DNA from: Neobacillus sp. PS3-12
GTDB taxonomy: Bacteria; Bacillota; Bacilli; Bacillales; Cytobacillaceae
NCBI RefSeq assembly: GCF_030915385.1
Contig: NZ_CP133268.1
Coordinates: 2,285,430-2,349,429 of the forward strand
DNA: 64,000 bases
Direction of reading: 5' to 3'
Part shown: in pieces, positions 46,026-54,377 of the stretch
How positions within the stretch are numbered: the first letter of the stretch is position 1
How the letters are laid out: each line of letters starts with the position of its first letter
Notes under the pieces: model-generated
Seen by the model: only the letters and a program-made list of their open reading frames with translations
What the model was told of the DNA's origin: nothing
The model's database searches: none
Made by a program: the position numbers and the translations under genes

Positions 46026-46141
46026 ATTAACCCCCCATGTTATTTCTAACATATAGGTAGTTTCCCAAATATTCCCGAACATAATCATAAGTTAAAAAAA
46101 TTATCCCAGGCGCTAAGGCGGCACATCGGAACGGCCGCCTT

Positions 46142-46181
46142 TTTTGGGGATGGGTTGCACTGTTCTGCCATCTTATGGAAA
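46142..46181. repeat. single terminal unit of a TTGCACG cassette (array 2a)
   Basis: TTTTTGGGGATGGG then TTGCACTGTTCTGCCATCTT and ATGGAA. Only the end of a preceding unit and the capped terminal unit are present, upstream of the ger operon. Confidence 0.7.
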
Positions 46182-46218
46182 GCAAACACTTTGGCCTCGG
46201 CCCAGCCTTCTGGGGTCT

Positions 46219-46326
46219 TTGCAGGTTTTTGAGGATGGTTGCATGTTTTTTGGATTGGGTTGCACGGTTTTGGTGGAGTTTTGCACGTTTTTGGGCGGGG
46301 TTTGCATGTTTTGCCATTTAGTGGAA
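46219..46326. repeat. 21-bp repeat cassette, TTGCACG family (array 2b)
   Basis: The units TTGCAGGTTTTTGAGG (20 bp), TTGCATGTTTTTTGG, TTGCACGGTTTTGG and TTGCACGTTTTTGGG are followed by TTGCATGTTTTGCCATTTAG and TGGAA. The count of four plus terminal matches the other cassettes. The interval 46089-46531 holds only these repeats. Confidence 0.85.
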
Positions 46327-46383
46327 TTAATTAGCCACTCGGGCGAACAGAATCCTGAAAGGAGTTTTAGGCCTGGCTGAGGG

Positions 46384-46494
46384 TTATGAACCATTTTTGC
46401 AAGGTTATGAGCCATTCTAGAGGGTTTATGAACCATTTTGATATCGTTATGAACCATTTTTGAGGAGTTACGTTCCCTTTACCATTTAATGGAA
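46384..46494. repeat. 21-bp repeat cassette, ATGAACC family (array 2c)
   Basis: The units TTATGAACCATTTTTGC, TTATGAGCCATTCTAG, TTATGAACCATTTTGATA and TTATGAACCATTTTTGAGG lie at 21-bp steps, ending TTACGTTCCCTTTACCATTT with AATGGAA. Confidence 0.85.
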
Positions 46495-46531
46495 ACTAAC
46501 GGTTATGGTGTTATCTCCTTTCCTCCGATCG

Positions 46532-46873
46532 TCATTTATTTAAAAAGACAGTCCCTATTGCAATAAGAAGTAGACCAATAACGGAATACATCGAAATCTT
46601 CTGCTGTAAAACTAAAATCGATAAAATGGTAACAAGTACTGCATAGACCCCGATTTGAATGCCGCCAAGCATGACCGTATTGCCAAAAATTTTACTGCCT
46701 TGAATGAAACCCCACGATAGTATAATGTTTCCCACAAAAGAAAGAGGAAGAAAATATACGTTAAATTTAACGCTGTCTTTTAATGTTGGCTGGAAATAGG
46801 ATGCTGATAAAATGGGTAATAATGAAAACACAATAGAACCCACTATAATGGCACCAATGACAAGAAACTTCAT
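46532..46873 (-). CDS. small four-helix EamA/SMR-like membrane protein
   Basis: This 113-residue protein has four hydrophobic segments and ends SMYSVIGLLLIAIGTVFLNK, the pattern of small multidrug resistance or half-size drug/metabolite transporters. A conserved Glu in the first helix, needed by true SMR exporters, is absent (VIGAIIVGSIVFSLLPILSA). It is more likely a DMT-type homologue of unknown substrate. Confidence 0.65.
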   Translation of the reverse strand: MKFLVIGAIIVGSIVFSLLPILSASYFQPTLKDSVKFNVYFLPLSFVGNIILSWGFIQGSKIFGNTVMLGGIQIGVYAVLVTILSILVLQQKISMYSVIGLLLIAIGTVFLNK

Positions 46874-46917
46874 ACATACACCTCTTTTTGTATACTTTCT
46901 CCTAAGATGAAATGGCT

Positions 46918-47075
46918 AATTCTAGAGGTCTAAATTTACATCCTTTTGCTTTGTATTTTGAAAAAAGGCGATGATGACAAGTATGATCGGGATAATGACA
47001 CAATTCGCACCAATATATGCCAGTCATTAATCCCATATCTGGAATGGCAGCGAAATTAAATTTTACAACCAACTC
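46918..47075 (-). pseudogene. C-terminal fragment of a membrane transporter
   Basis: A minus-strand frame reads IGANCVIIPIILVIIAFFQN then TKQKDVNLDL and a stop at 46930, one hydrophobic helix and a charged tail. The upstream part is out of frame and has no start. Likely a remnant of a permease; family not identifiable. Confidence 0.4.
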
Positions 47076-47079
47076 CGGA

Positions 47080-47523
47080 TCAAACAGGCCCCTTACATTT
47101 TTCCTTTTCTTGTATACCCTTCACAATATCTTCAATCGTTACATTTCCGAGCACTTTTTCTAATGCTATTTGGGCAGTGGACAAGATTGGAATGATTGTC
47201 TCTTGAATGTTCCTGCCTACTGGGCATTGTGGATTTGGATTTTCGTGGACACTAAACAATTCATTGTCCTGGACGACATCCACCGCTTTATAGACGTCCA
47301 GCAAGGTAATGTCCGATAGTTCCCTGGCGAGCTTCGTTCCAGCAATACCTGGATGTACTTCCACTAAACCGGCTTTTTTCAGCATTCCGATGATTTTTCT
47401 GATTAAGGCAGGATTGGTATTGACACTTCCCGCTAAGAACTCCGAAGAGCTCACCCCGTCTTTATTCATTTCAATAAGAGATAAAATATGAACGCCTACA
47501 GCAAATCGACTGCTGATGGACAT
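47080..47523 (-). CDS. Rrf2-family transcriptional regulator (YwnA-like)
   Basis: This 147-residue winged-helix protein has the N-terminal segment SSRFAVGVHILSLIEMNKDG, recognition region LAGSVNTNPALIRKIIGMLK, and wing VEVHPGIAGTKLARELSDIT. One cysteine in NPNPQCPVGRNIQE and one near the C-terminus (EKCKGPV) could sense oxidants or electrophiles, as single-Cys Rrf2 proteins do. It is divergent from an oxidoreductase gene, so it probably represses that gene and itself. ATG follows GAAAGGTGATTCATT. Confidence 0.9.
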   Translation of the reverse strand: MSISSRFAVGVHILSLIEMNKDGVSSSEFLAGSVNTNPALIRKIIGMLKKAGLVEVHPGIAGTKLARELSDITLLDVYKAVDVVQDNELFSVHENPNPQCPVGRNIQETIIPILSTAQIALEKVLGNVTIEDIVKGIQEKEKCKGPV

Positions 47524-47587
47524 AATGAATCACCTTTCTTGTCATAATAATGGTCTAATTATACATCAAAAAATGATTGACAACAGC

Positions 47588-47636
47588 ACTAATTGTAACT
47601 AATATAATTACATGTAATCAAATTAATTACAACTCA
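47588..47636. promoter_or_regulatory. probable operator/promoter of the Rrf2-oxidoreductase pair
   Basis: The 134-bp divergent gap contains repeated TAATTACA/TGTAAT half sites, including ATTACATGTAAT, a perfect palindrome, flanked by TTGTAACTAATATAAT and AATTAATTACAACT. The dyad arrangement is what an Rrf2 dimer would bind. Exact promoter boxes cannot be separated from the operator by eye. Confidence 0.55.
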
Positions 47637-47657
47637 TCCTAATGGAGGGATTTTTCA

Positions 47658-48518
47658 ATGAAAATATTAGTAACGGGAGCAACAGGTAAATTAGGAAGTA
47701 AAGTGGTTGAAACATTATTAAAAACTGTACCAGCAAGCGAGCTTGCTGTCAGTGTTCGTAATCCAGAGAAGGCAGAAGCTTTACGTGCACGTGGTGTAGA
47801 AGTTCGCCATGGTGATTTTGACCTGCCGGAAACATTGGATTCAGCTTTTTCAGGAATTGATCGTTTGTTGATTATCTCTGCAGATGGGGACAATGAGACA
47901 AGAATTCGCCAGCATGCCAACGCAGTTGCAGCCGCACAGCGGGCTAGTGTGAAATTCATTGCGTATACCAGCCTCGTGAATGCAACCGAGAGCCAAAACC
48001 TATTCGCCCCTACTCATAAGGCAACGGAAGCAGCGATTGTGAATACAGGTATTCCATATTCCTTCTTGCGCAATAACTGGTACTTGGAAAATGAAATTCC
48101 AAGCATTCAAGGTGTCCAGGCTGGAGCTCCTTGGGTGACATCCGCAGAAGACGGCAAAGTTGGCTGGGCGCCTCAGCAAGATTATGCAGAAGCTGCCGCA
48201 GCGGTCCTAACTGGTGACGGTCACGAAAATTCCGTTTACGAGCTTTCCGGTCGGCTATTGAAACAGGAAGAAATTGCTGCCGCCCTTGGCGAAGTGATTG
48301 GTAAAGAGGTAGCTGTCCAGCAGGTTGATGATGCAACATATGCGGACATTATGAAAGGCGTCGGCGTACCAGATTTCCTTATTCCGTTGGTGGTCGACAT
48401 CCAAAAGAGCATTCGTGAAAACACACTAGCAGTTGAGAGCAATGATTTTGAAAAACTTCTTGGCCGTCCGGCTACACCGATTAAGGAAGCTTTGAAACAA
48501 ATTGTTACCCAAAACTGA
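47658..48518 (+). CDS. QorB/NmrA-like NAD(P)H-binding oxidoreductase
   Basis: This 286-residue atypical SDR has a NAD(P)-binding start MKILVTGATGKLGSKVVETL, VRNPEKAEALRARGVEVRHG, then IDRLLIISADGDNETRIRQH and IPYSFLRNNWYLENE. The arrangement matches QorB (YtfG)-type NAD(P)H:quinone oxidoreductases. These detoxify quinones or similar electrophiles. RBS GGAGGGATTTTTC before ATG. Induced presumably by loss of Rrf2 binding. Confidence 0.88.
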   Translation: MKILVTGATGKLGSKVVETLLKTVPASELAVSVRNPEKAEALRARGVEVRHGDFDLPETLDSAFSGIDRLLIISADGDNETRIRQHANAVAAAQRASVKFIAYTSLVNATESQNLFAPTHKATEAAIVNTGIPYSFLRNNWYLENEIPSIQGVQAGAPWVTSAEDGKVGWAPQQDYAEAAAAVLTGDGHENSVYELSGRLLKQEEIAAALGEVIGKEVAVQQVDDATYADIMKGVGVPDFLIPLVVDIQKSIRENTLAVESNDFEKLLGRPATPIKEALKQIVTQN

Positions 48519-48530
48519 GCTCCCGATCGC

Positions 48531-48563
48531 TAAAAAAGCTGCCAGCAATGTGCAGCTTTTTTT
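48531..48563 (+). terminator. terminator of the QorB-like gene
   Basis: AAAAAAGCTGC-CAGCAATGT-GCAGCTTTTTTTT: a stem flanked by A and T runs 12 bp after the stop. Confidence 0.9.
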
Positions 48564-48598
48564 TGCTGGTTGTTGGGAAATGAGCTTCGGCCACAAGA

Positions 48599-48760
48599 AG
48601 GTAAAATTACCCTGTTAGTGTCCGAAGTCAGGTTATCTTCGGACAAAGAATGGCAAAATGACCACATGCATGTCCGAAGCCTGAGCAAATTCGGACAAAG
48701 GAAAGCAAAATGATCGCAGGTATGTCCGAAGCGTGGGCATACTCGTGCAAAGGAAAGCAA
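48599..48760. repeat. TGTCCGAAG palindrome array (three units)
   Basis: The units start TGTCCGAAGTCAGG, TGTCCGAAGCCTGAG and TGTCCGAAGCGTGGG, each ~52 bp. They carry an inverted partner (CTTCGGACA, ATTCGGACA, and the worn ACTCGTGCA) and a GGCAAAATGA-like spacer. A fourth, isolated unit is at 48893-48930. The gap 48519-49106 has no gene; a tiny frame near 48955-48996 ending VQIKRVND is probably a relic. Confidence 0.75.
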
Positions 48761-48892
48761 ATCACCGTATTCATGAAGGACATTTCCCTTATTTCCTAAC
48801 CTGATTTTATCCTTCATCGTACTCATGATGATTGTATTTTAAAATAAATCTCATTGGTCTGTGTCCACTTTTAGACTAACTTAAAAAATGAT

Positions 48893-48930
48893 CGTGGGTA
48901 TGTCCGAAGCGTGGGCATACTCGTACAAAG
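48893..48930. repeat. isolated TGTCCGAAG unit
   Basis: ATGTCCGAAGCGTGGGCATA then CTCGTACAAAGG is nearly identical to the third unit of the array 190 bp upstream, including the worn right arm, so it is likely a local duplication. Confidence 0.65.
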
Positions 48931-49106
48931 GAGTCTTCCGACACTCTTGAAAAAATAGCAGATGTATTAGTTCAAATTAAAAGAGTTAACGACTAAAAAC
49001 ATTGCATTTGTGGTGTGGTTTAGTAGAAATTCCCTGCGTAGAAGTCAAGCTCTGTACCGAAAATAAGAAAAGGTAGTTGCCATTTGTTTAAGCAATCACC
49101 TTAGTT

Positions 49107-49574
49107 CTATTCAACATAGTCTATTTTATTTTCCAGGCACCACTCTATCGCAATTTCCTTAAACCACTCATTTCGGTATGAATACCATTGCTTTTCGATT
49201 CCAAAATCGATAACTTTGTCCTTAAATCTTCTAAAGGCCCCTTTTCCCTTTATTGCCTTAAATAAAGATTCCTGTTTTCGTTGATCACTTACCGTCAGGC
49301 AAAAACTTTCCATGATCTCATATTCATTCAAATCAAATTTAGTAGGTAATTCTATATAATCTTCTTCGTTTTCGACCACAGCCAAAGCTGCCATCCTATT
49401 TTCTTGTTGCCATTCAGGCAAATCATCAATTGGTTCTTCATCTTCAGCCGCATCCAAGTCCTCAGATGTCAAAAAAACGAATTCACCCGTTTTCCTATTT
49501 AGAAATGAAAATGACCCTTCAAACGGTATATCCATTTCCTCGATAATATTATTCAATTTGACTGGTATACTCAT
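49107..49574 (-). CDS. UPF0158 family protein
   Basis: This 155-residue acidic soluble protein of the UPF0158 family shows LNRKTGEFVFLTSEDLDAAE near the start and the family ending RRFKDKVIDFGIEKQWYSYR and IAIEWCLENKIDYVE. Function is unknown. ATG follows GAAAGGAGTCTTTTAA. A weak hairpin (AAGGTGATTGC/GCAACTACCTT, about 49062-49105) behind it could terminate. Confidence 0.9.
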   Translation of the reverse strand: MSIPVKLNNIIEEMDIPFEGSFSFLNRKTGEFVFLTSEDLDAAEDEEPIDDLPEWQQENRMAALAVVENEEDYIELPTKFDLNEYEIMESFCLTVSDQRKQESLFKAIKGKGAFRRFKDKVIDFGIEKQWYSYRNEWFKEIAIEWCLENKIDYVE

Positions 49575-49751
49575 TTAAAAGACTCCTTTCATATCGAACT
49601 AATAGTGGGTAAAAAAATTATTGCTTAATTTAATTCGAGACTATTTTACAATTCCCTTTTATAACTCCGAAGACCAGATTTGTAAAACAACGAGTGCCTC
49701 TTCCAATTGATGTGCCTGATCCTATCGTCTTTGACCGATTTTGAGGATGGG

Positions 49752-49838
49752 TTACACGAATTTAGTGGATGTTTGCACGTTTTTGTTAGCAGTATGCACG
49801 TTTTTCATGGAAAGATATACTTTTTCCAATTTGTGGAA
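49752..49838. repeat. 21-bp repeat cassette, TTGCACG family (array 3a)
   Basis: The units TTACACGAATTTAG, TTGCACGTTTTTGTT and ATGCACGTTTTTCATGG are followed by terminal ATATACTTTTTCCAATTTGT and GGAA. A worn fourth unit (TTGAGGATGGG) precedes. This is the most degraded cassette. The gap 49575-50097 holds only arrays 3a and 3b. Confidence 0.75.
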
Positions 49839-49903
49839 TATAAGAGCCGATCAAGTCGGCGAATCATTGGTTCTTTTAATAGAGTTTTGGGTCCGATCGG
49901 AGA

Positions 49904-50014
49904 CGATGAGCTATTTTTCCGAGACTATGAACCATTCTAGCGTGTTTATAAACCATTTTGGACCTGGTATGAACCATTTTCGAGGAGTTATGTTCCTTTT
50001 ACCTACTAATGGAA
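49904..50014. repeat. 21-bp repeat cassette, ATGAACC family (array 3b)
   Basis: The units CGATGAGCTATTTTTCC, CTATGAACCATTCTAGC, TTATAAACCATTTTGG and GTATGAACCATTTTCG, then TTATGTTCCTTTTACCTACT with AATGGAA. Confidence 0.8.
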
Positions 50015-50097
50015 ATTGGTAATTCTGTAAACAACAAAAGGGAAGCTGGCTCCAAACCACGCTTCCCGAAATCTGTTAAGAGTTAATCATAAAGCAT

Positions 50098-51120
50098 TTA
50101 TCTAGCCACTCGCGCACCGTTACTGCTTTTCATCAAATTTCTGATCTCCGCTTCTGACACTAAGTTTAGATCTCCGGAGATTGTCAGTTTTAGGACACTG
50201 GCTGCCAAACCAAACTGTACGAGTTCAGTAGGTGTGTAGTTATGTAATAATCCGTGCATCAACCCTGCACCAAAAGCATCCCCAGCGGCTACACCTTCCA
50301 TCACATGCATCTTGTAAGTGGAGGTTTCGTAAAAAGTACCGTCCGTTAATAATAAGGCGGTCCATTCACTGTTTTCTACTGAATAGATGTTGCGTAGAAT
50401 GCTGGCAACCATCTTACAGTTTGGATAACGCTCTTGGACTTTTTTCATCGCCACTTTGAAAGATTCCTTTTGTTCAATTCCATTGGAATCATCCCCATCA
50501 AAGGCTTTGATCCCCAACGCCGCTTCAAAATCTTCATCATGAGCGATACAAACGGTGACATACTCCATGATCTTACTCATAGCGGTTTGGGCTTGTTCTG
50601 GTGTCCACATTTTGCCCCGATAGTTCAAATCACAAACGACTGGAATCTCATGTGCCTCACAATATTGACAAGCTGTTAAAATGGCCTGTTGCAATTCATC
50701 AGAAATAGCGGGAGTGATCCCTGAAAAATAGAAATAATCCACATCTTTAAAGATCTCTTCCCAGTTAAATTCAGTAGCCTTCGCTTGTGAAAAAGCGCTG
50801 TATGCCCGATCATAGACAACATTGGTAGAACGAACACTGGCCCCTTTTTCGAAAAAATAGATACCCAGACGCCCAGGTCCAGTCAAAATCTTACTCGTAT
50901 CAACACCGTATTTTCGCAATGTGCCTACCGCACTTTGACCCAAGAGGTTATCAGGAAATTTCGATAAATAAGCCACTTCATTTCCTAGCAGTGCTAAGGA
51001 TACGGCTACATTGGCTTCGGCTCCTCCATAAGCTGCCTCAAATGTTTGTGTTTGTAAGATTCGTTCATTCGCTAATGGTTTCAACCGCAACATCATTTCA
51101 CCAAAAGTTAGTACTTTCAT
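50098..51120 (-). CDS. kdgK: 2-dehydro-3-deoxygluconokinase (PfkB family)
   Basis: This 340-residue ribokinase-fold enzyme has the N-terminus MKVLTFGEMMLRLKPLANER, PfkB signature YGGAEANVAVSLALLGNEV, and catalytic segment EGVAAGDAFGAGLMHGLLH with the GAGD-type Asp base. It phosphorylates KDG to KDPG in pectin and hexuronate breakdown. I chose ATG 51120 over the in-frame ATG 51141. The partner aldolase gene just upstream is a wreck (see 51140-51400), so the product may not be used locally. Confidence 0.9.
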   Translation of the reverse strand: MKVLTFGEMMLRLKPLANERILQTQTFEAAYGGAEANVAVSLALLGNEVAYLSKFPDNLLGQSAVGTLRKYGVDTSKILTGPGRLGIYFFEKGASVRSTNVVYDRAYSAFSQAKATEFNWEEIFKDVDYFYFSGITPAISDELQQAILTACQYCEAHEIPVVCDLNYRGKMWTPEQAQTAMSKIMEYVTVCIAHDEDFEAALGIKAFDGDDSNGIEQKESFKVAMKKVQERYPNCKMVASILRNIYSVENSEWTALLLTDGTFYETSTYKMHVMEGVAAGDAFGAGLMHGLLHNYTPTELVQFGLAASVLKLTISGDLNLVSEAEIRNLMKSSNGARVAR

Positions 51121-51139
51121 GATTGTCTCCGCTTCTTTC

Positions 51140-51400
51140 ATGACTAATTTTTATATATTGTTTGGCAATTTCAGTGACTTATTCAAAGTCTCCGGTTGCT
51201 GCTGGTGCAAGTAGATTGCCGCCAACGCCGATTTTGAACCAATCCTCCATTGCCTAAACTTACCCCACCGGTTGGCATAAATAATAAAATGAGAAATCGA
51301 CGTTATGAAAAATTTGTCGATATTTGCTGTAAAGCACTACCTAAAAACATTTTGATAATGTTCCCCCCATAAGTCAAGGCCGTTTACGGATGTTAGCGGT
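51140..51400 (-). pseudogene. decayed KDPG/KHG aldolase (kdgA)
   Basis: On the minus strand fragments read GGNIIKMFLGSALQQI, then MPTGGVSLGNGGLVQNRRWR in mixed frames, with IGVGGNLLAPAATGDFE visible before a stop and VTEIAKQYIK. These match the end of KDPG aldolases (LMPTGGVSLENV..., GVGGNL.AP). Stops and shifts abolish function. Its placement before kdgK is the usual operon order. The gap 51401-51954 otherwise contains a REP-like palindrome and a terminator. Confidence 0.75.
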
Positions 51401-51426
51401 TTCTTTAATAAAATAAGTAAGTACTG

Positions 51427-51439
51427 GTGCCAGGCACGG
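51427..51439. repeat. REP-like palindrome GTGCCAGGCACGG
   Basis: It is a relative of the elements at 2749 and 3493, just upstream of the broken kdgA. The shared core is GTGNCAGGCAC. Confidence 0.4.
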
Positions 51440-51830
51440 CCCGATTGCCTAATTAGCAAAGAAACAGATCGTTTAGCGCTTCTACAATTTTCGACAAAAG
51501 GTTTAAAAACAGTGTCGGATTTTATCAAAAATTCACATTTTGTACAACTTATTGTCTTGAAAACTCCTTTAAGTGCTTTTATTATAAAAGTGTAGAAAGC
51601 ATTTCAATACAGCAAGAGATCCTAGATTCCAAAGTTTCACCAAATACTTATACCGATTCCCAAAATCTCATTCACTCCATGTAACGGTTTAAGTCATAAG
51701 AACTACTTCTGTTTATTCAACCAAAGAACATAGCATAGAAGAATTTTTGGAAATATCAACTTCATGGTACAGACTGACATCAATGATGGTTGTTTTCTAC
51801 CTTCACAACTAGATATACATAAAATCAATT

Positions 51831-51864
51831 ACCACCCGTTTCTTTCGGGTGGTTTATTTATTTT
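51831..51864. terminator. terminator hairpin
   Basis: ACCACCCG-TTTCTTT-CGGGTGGT followed by TTATTTATTTT. No intact gene precedes it on the plus strand, so it may be left over from a lost gene. Confidence 0.75.
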
Positions 51865-51954
51865 GCACCGAGGTTTTTTGGAAAAATTGTTCATTCCACA
51901 TGCCATCTTTTTGCATAATATATTCCTGCGACATTAGATTGTAAAGGAGATGTA

Positions 51955-52620
51955 ATGGTGGGAGGAAAAAAAGAATCTAAGCATGACTGCTGTTTTGAAC
52001 CATTTATTAGCCCTAACCCTGTTACTTCATTTAATCCCGTTCAGCACTATCCAAAAATTGATAAAACGTCATTTATAAGCCAGTTTTCTAGTGTAATAGG
52101 TGATGTTATCATTCGAAATAATGTTTATGTAGCCCCAAACGTAAGCATACGTGCTGATGAAGGTACCCCTTTTTATATTGGTACAAATACCAATCTCCAG
52201 GATGGAGTCATTTTACATGGTTTGTTAAACAGAAGAGTTTCGTTTGGAGATAAAAGCTATTCCATTTATCTTGGAAACGAAGTGACGATTGCTCATAAGG
52301 CACTTGTCCACGGTCCTTGTTTTATTGGAGACAAGACGTTTGTTGGCTTCGATGCAATTGTTTATAATGCCATTGTCGGGAAAGGCTCATTCATTTCTAA
52401 TAATGCGGTAATCACAAATGGGGTTCGGATCGCACCAAATCGATTTGTGCCGCCCGGAGCTCATATTGATTCCCAAGAAAAAGCGGATGCCCTATCAAAG
52501 GTACCAAGGGATAGCAAGGAATTTGCCTATGAAGTTCAAAGAGTCAATCAAGAGTTCCCTGCATCCTATCACATTTTGTTTGGGAAAAATCGCTGCTCTT
52601 GTGGATTTGCTTGTGACTAA
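51955..52620 (+). CDS. gamma-class carbonic anhydrase-like hexapeptide protein
   Basis: This 221-residue left-handed beta-helix protein has the repeats SSVIGDVIIRNNVYVAPNVS, TNTNLQDGVILHGL and NEVTIAHKALVHGPCFIGDK, whose histidines (ILHG, IAH, VHGP) correspond to the zinc/iron ligands of Cam/CamH. The N-terminal CC and C-terminal CSCGFACD cysteines are extra. It may be a CamH-type carbonic anhydrase; activity is not certain from sequence alone. ATG follows AAAGGAGATGTA. Confidence 0.85.
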   Translation: MVGGKKESKHDCCFEPFISPNPVTSFNPVQHYPKIDKTSFISQFSSVIGDVIIRNNVYVAPNVSIRADEGTPFYIGTNTNLQDGVILHGLLNRRVSFGDKSYSIYLGNEVTIAHKALVHGPCFIGDKTFVGFDAIVYNAIVGKGSFISNNAVITNGVRIAPNRFVPPGAHIDSQEKADALSKVPRDSKEFAYEVQRVNQEFPASYHILFGKNRCSCGFACD

Positions 52621-52662
52621 TGAGAAGCTGCTATTGATGCAGCTTTTTATTAGTCACAAAAA

Positions 52663-52690
52663 AAACACCGCATTTGCGGTGCATCATTGA
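52663..52690 (-). terminator. terminator of the ferric-reductase-like gene
   Basis: On the minus strand GATGCACCGCAAATGCGGTG is followed by TTTTTTTTGTG; the stem overlaps the stop codon of the gene. Confidence 0.85.
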
Positions 52691-53283
52691 GGAGTTCGTT
52701 TTACCCCAAGTATTGGTTTTCTTTCGAAATAGGAAGTGAGGAAATAGACGAACAACAACCCTGCGGCTGTGGCAATGACAAATCCCCCGCCATGAATCAG
52801 GATCGCTACAATCCATACATAGCTTAAATAGTAATGAACCTTTTTGAGTACTTTATTTTTCGAACGTTTAAAAATATAACCATATGCCGCAAGACAGGCT
52901 AAAATCAAGAATGCGGCAATCCCGGTGAAGGTATTGCGGTTGGAAAAGTCAGTGATGAGATAGTAGCCACCATGAATGATAACAAGAATTAAGCCAATAA
53001 ATCCAAAAGTGGTATGAAAGCTATATGATTTTTTGGCAGCTATTTTAACTAGTTTCAATGGACTTTTTAATTTTTTCTTTAATAGAAACCACGAAAAACT
53101 TAGGCCCCCAAAGAGGATCGAAACGTTTCCTAGTAATTTAAAGATTCCTCCGCCCTCTTCCTCTTGTGGCGGCGGTCCTGGGTGATGTGCTGCGGACTTA
53201 GTGAAATATGAGTATCCAATTAATACGATAGCGATTAAGATCATTCCTATAGCAGGAAGATACTTCCTTACATTTGTTTTCAT
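52684..53283 (-). CDS. ferric-reductase-like haem membrane protein
   Basis: This 199-residue protein has a signal/first helix then about five helices. Two pairs of histidines in SFHTTFGFIGLILVIIHGGY and VHYYLSYVWIVAILIHGGGF, spaced as in ferric reductase-like transmembrane domains (YedZ/FRD), are probable b-haem ligands. No FAD/NAD domain is fused, so it needs a separate electron donor. A HHPGPPPQEEEGGG loop lies after helix one. Confidence 0.82.
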   Translation of the reverse strand: MKTNVRKYLPAIGMILIAIVLIGYSYFTKSAAHHPGPPPQEEEGGGIFKLLGNVSILFGGLSFSWFLLKKKLKSPLKLVKIAAKKSYSFHTTFGFIGLILVIIHGGYYLITDFSNRNTFTGIAAFLILACLAAYGYIFKRSKNKVLKKVHYYLSYVWIVAILIHGGGFVIATAAGLLFVYFLTSYFERKPILGVKRTPQ

Positions 53284-53468
53284 TTCAAAAATTTTCCTCC
53301 AAATATTTTTACTCCCTATTAGTATTGTGCACGATGAACCTAAAGTTAATATGAAGAAAACCTTAATTTTCCATTAAAATAATAGGTTAATATTGGAATT
53401 ATTGTTGTAATTTTCAATTATTGTCCTATATAGTATAAAAGAAACCAACAATAGATGGGAGATTTTTC

Positions 53469-54365
53469 ATGAAAAAGTGGTTTAAAAATGCAGATGGCCA
53501 GGTCAGGAGCGGTTGGAAAATCATTCTGGCGTTTGGGCTTATGAACATTCTTGCGGGAATCTTTATGCTTCCGGTCATCATTTTTATGTTTGCTAAGTTC
53601 GGTACGAATGAAGTTTCCGTAGATGTCTCAATGGACCGCCCTATTCCCAGCTTGCTCCTGATGCTGGCGCAGCTTCTTGGCGTCACTTTGACCGTCATGA
53701 TCTTTTTGAAAAAAGAAAAGAAGAAATGGAGCGATGTTGGGGTCACATCCCTTCACTCACAGGGGAAAAACCTCTTGCTCGGCCTGTTTTTAGGGGCGGC
53801 TTCAATTGTTTTCGTGACTTTGATCATGATGGCAACGAAGCAGATCACGTTAACCCCGGCAAAGGTTCATTTAACTGATCTTGGAATCTATTTTATTAGT
53901 TTTATTTTTGTCGCTGCTAATGAGGAACTTTTTTTTCGCGGCTATGTGATTTCGGCCTTAAAGCAGACGAAATCCTTTCCCCTAATTTATCTCGTTTCTT
54001 GTTTAGTTTTTGGGGCGGTACATATTCCGAATCCCCATGTCCATCCACTAGGAATTATCAACGTATTCATGATTGGTTTATTGTTTGCCTACATGTTTAT
54101 TCAGACCAAATCACTATGGATGTCAGCGGGTTATCATCTGACTTGGAATTTCATTCAGGGGAGCATTCTGGGGTTCAATGTCAGCGGAAATGCTGGAAAT
54201 GGTTTTTTTCACATCAAAGGTGCCGATAATATTTGGACGGGCGGCAGCTTTGGCGCCGAGGCAAGTATATGGACGACAGTGGTTATTCTGCTTGGCCTTT
54301 TTATTACGAAAAAATTCACTCAGTTTGCTGGTGGGAGTAACATTGACATTGGGGAAAAGTTGTAA
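53469..54365 (+). CDS. CPBP/Abi-family intramembrane metalloprotease
   Basis: This 298-residue multi-helix protein has the CPBP motifs: ANEELFFRGYVISALKQTK (EExxxR), VFGAVHIPNPHVHPLGIINV (second His motif) and GYHLTWNFIQGSILGF (HxxxN). Such proteins resemble Rce1 CAAX proteases or serve bacteriocin self-immunity. No bacteriocin gene is nearby, so the substrate is unknown. RBS GGGAGATTTTTC before ATG. Confidence 0.9.
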   Translation: MKKWFKNADGQVRSGWKIILAFGLMNILAGIFMLPVIIFMFAKFGTNEVSVDVSMDRPIPSLLLMLAQLLGVTLTVMIFLKKEKKKWSDVGVTSLHSQGKNLLLGLFLGAASIVFVTLIMMATKQITLTPAKVHLTDLGIYFISFIFVAANEELFFRGYVISALKQTKSFPLIYLVSCLVFGAVHIPNPHVHPLGIINVFMIGLLFAYMFIQTKSLWMSAGYHLTWNFIQGSILGFNVSGNAGNGFFHIKGADNIWTGGSFGAEASIWTTVVILLGLFITKKFTQFAGGSNIDIGEKL

Positions 54366-54377
54366 TTCTGGTGTTTG

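Noticed and set aside
46040..46080. Sigma-G promoter for the ger operon
   Set aside because: Only a loose match with poor -10; reported as a remark in the D-subunit entry, not as a feature.
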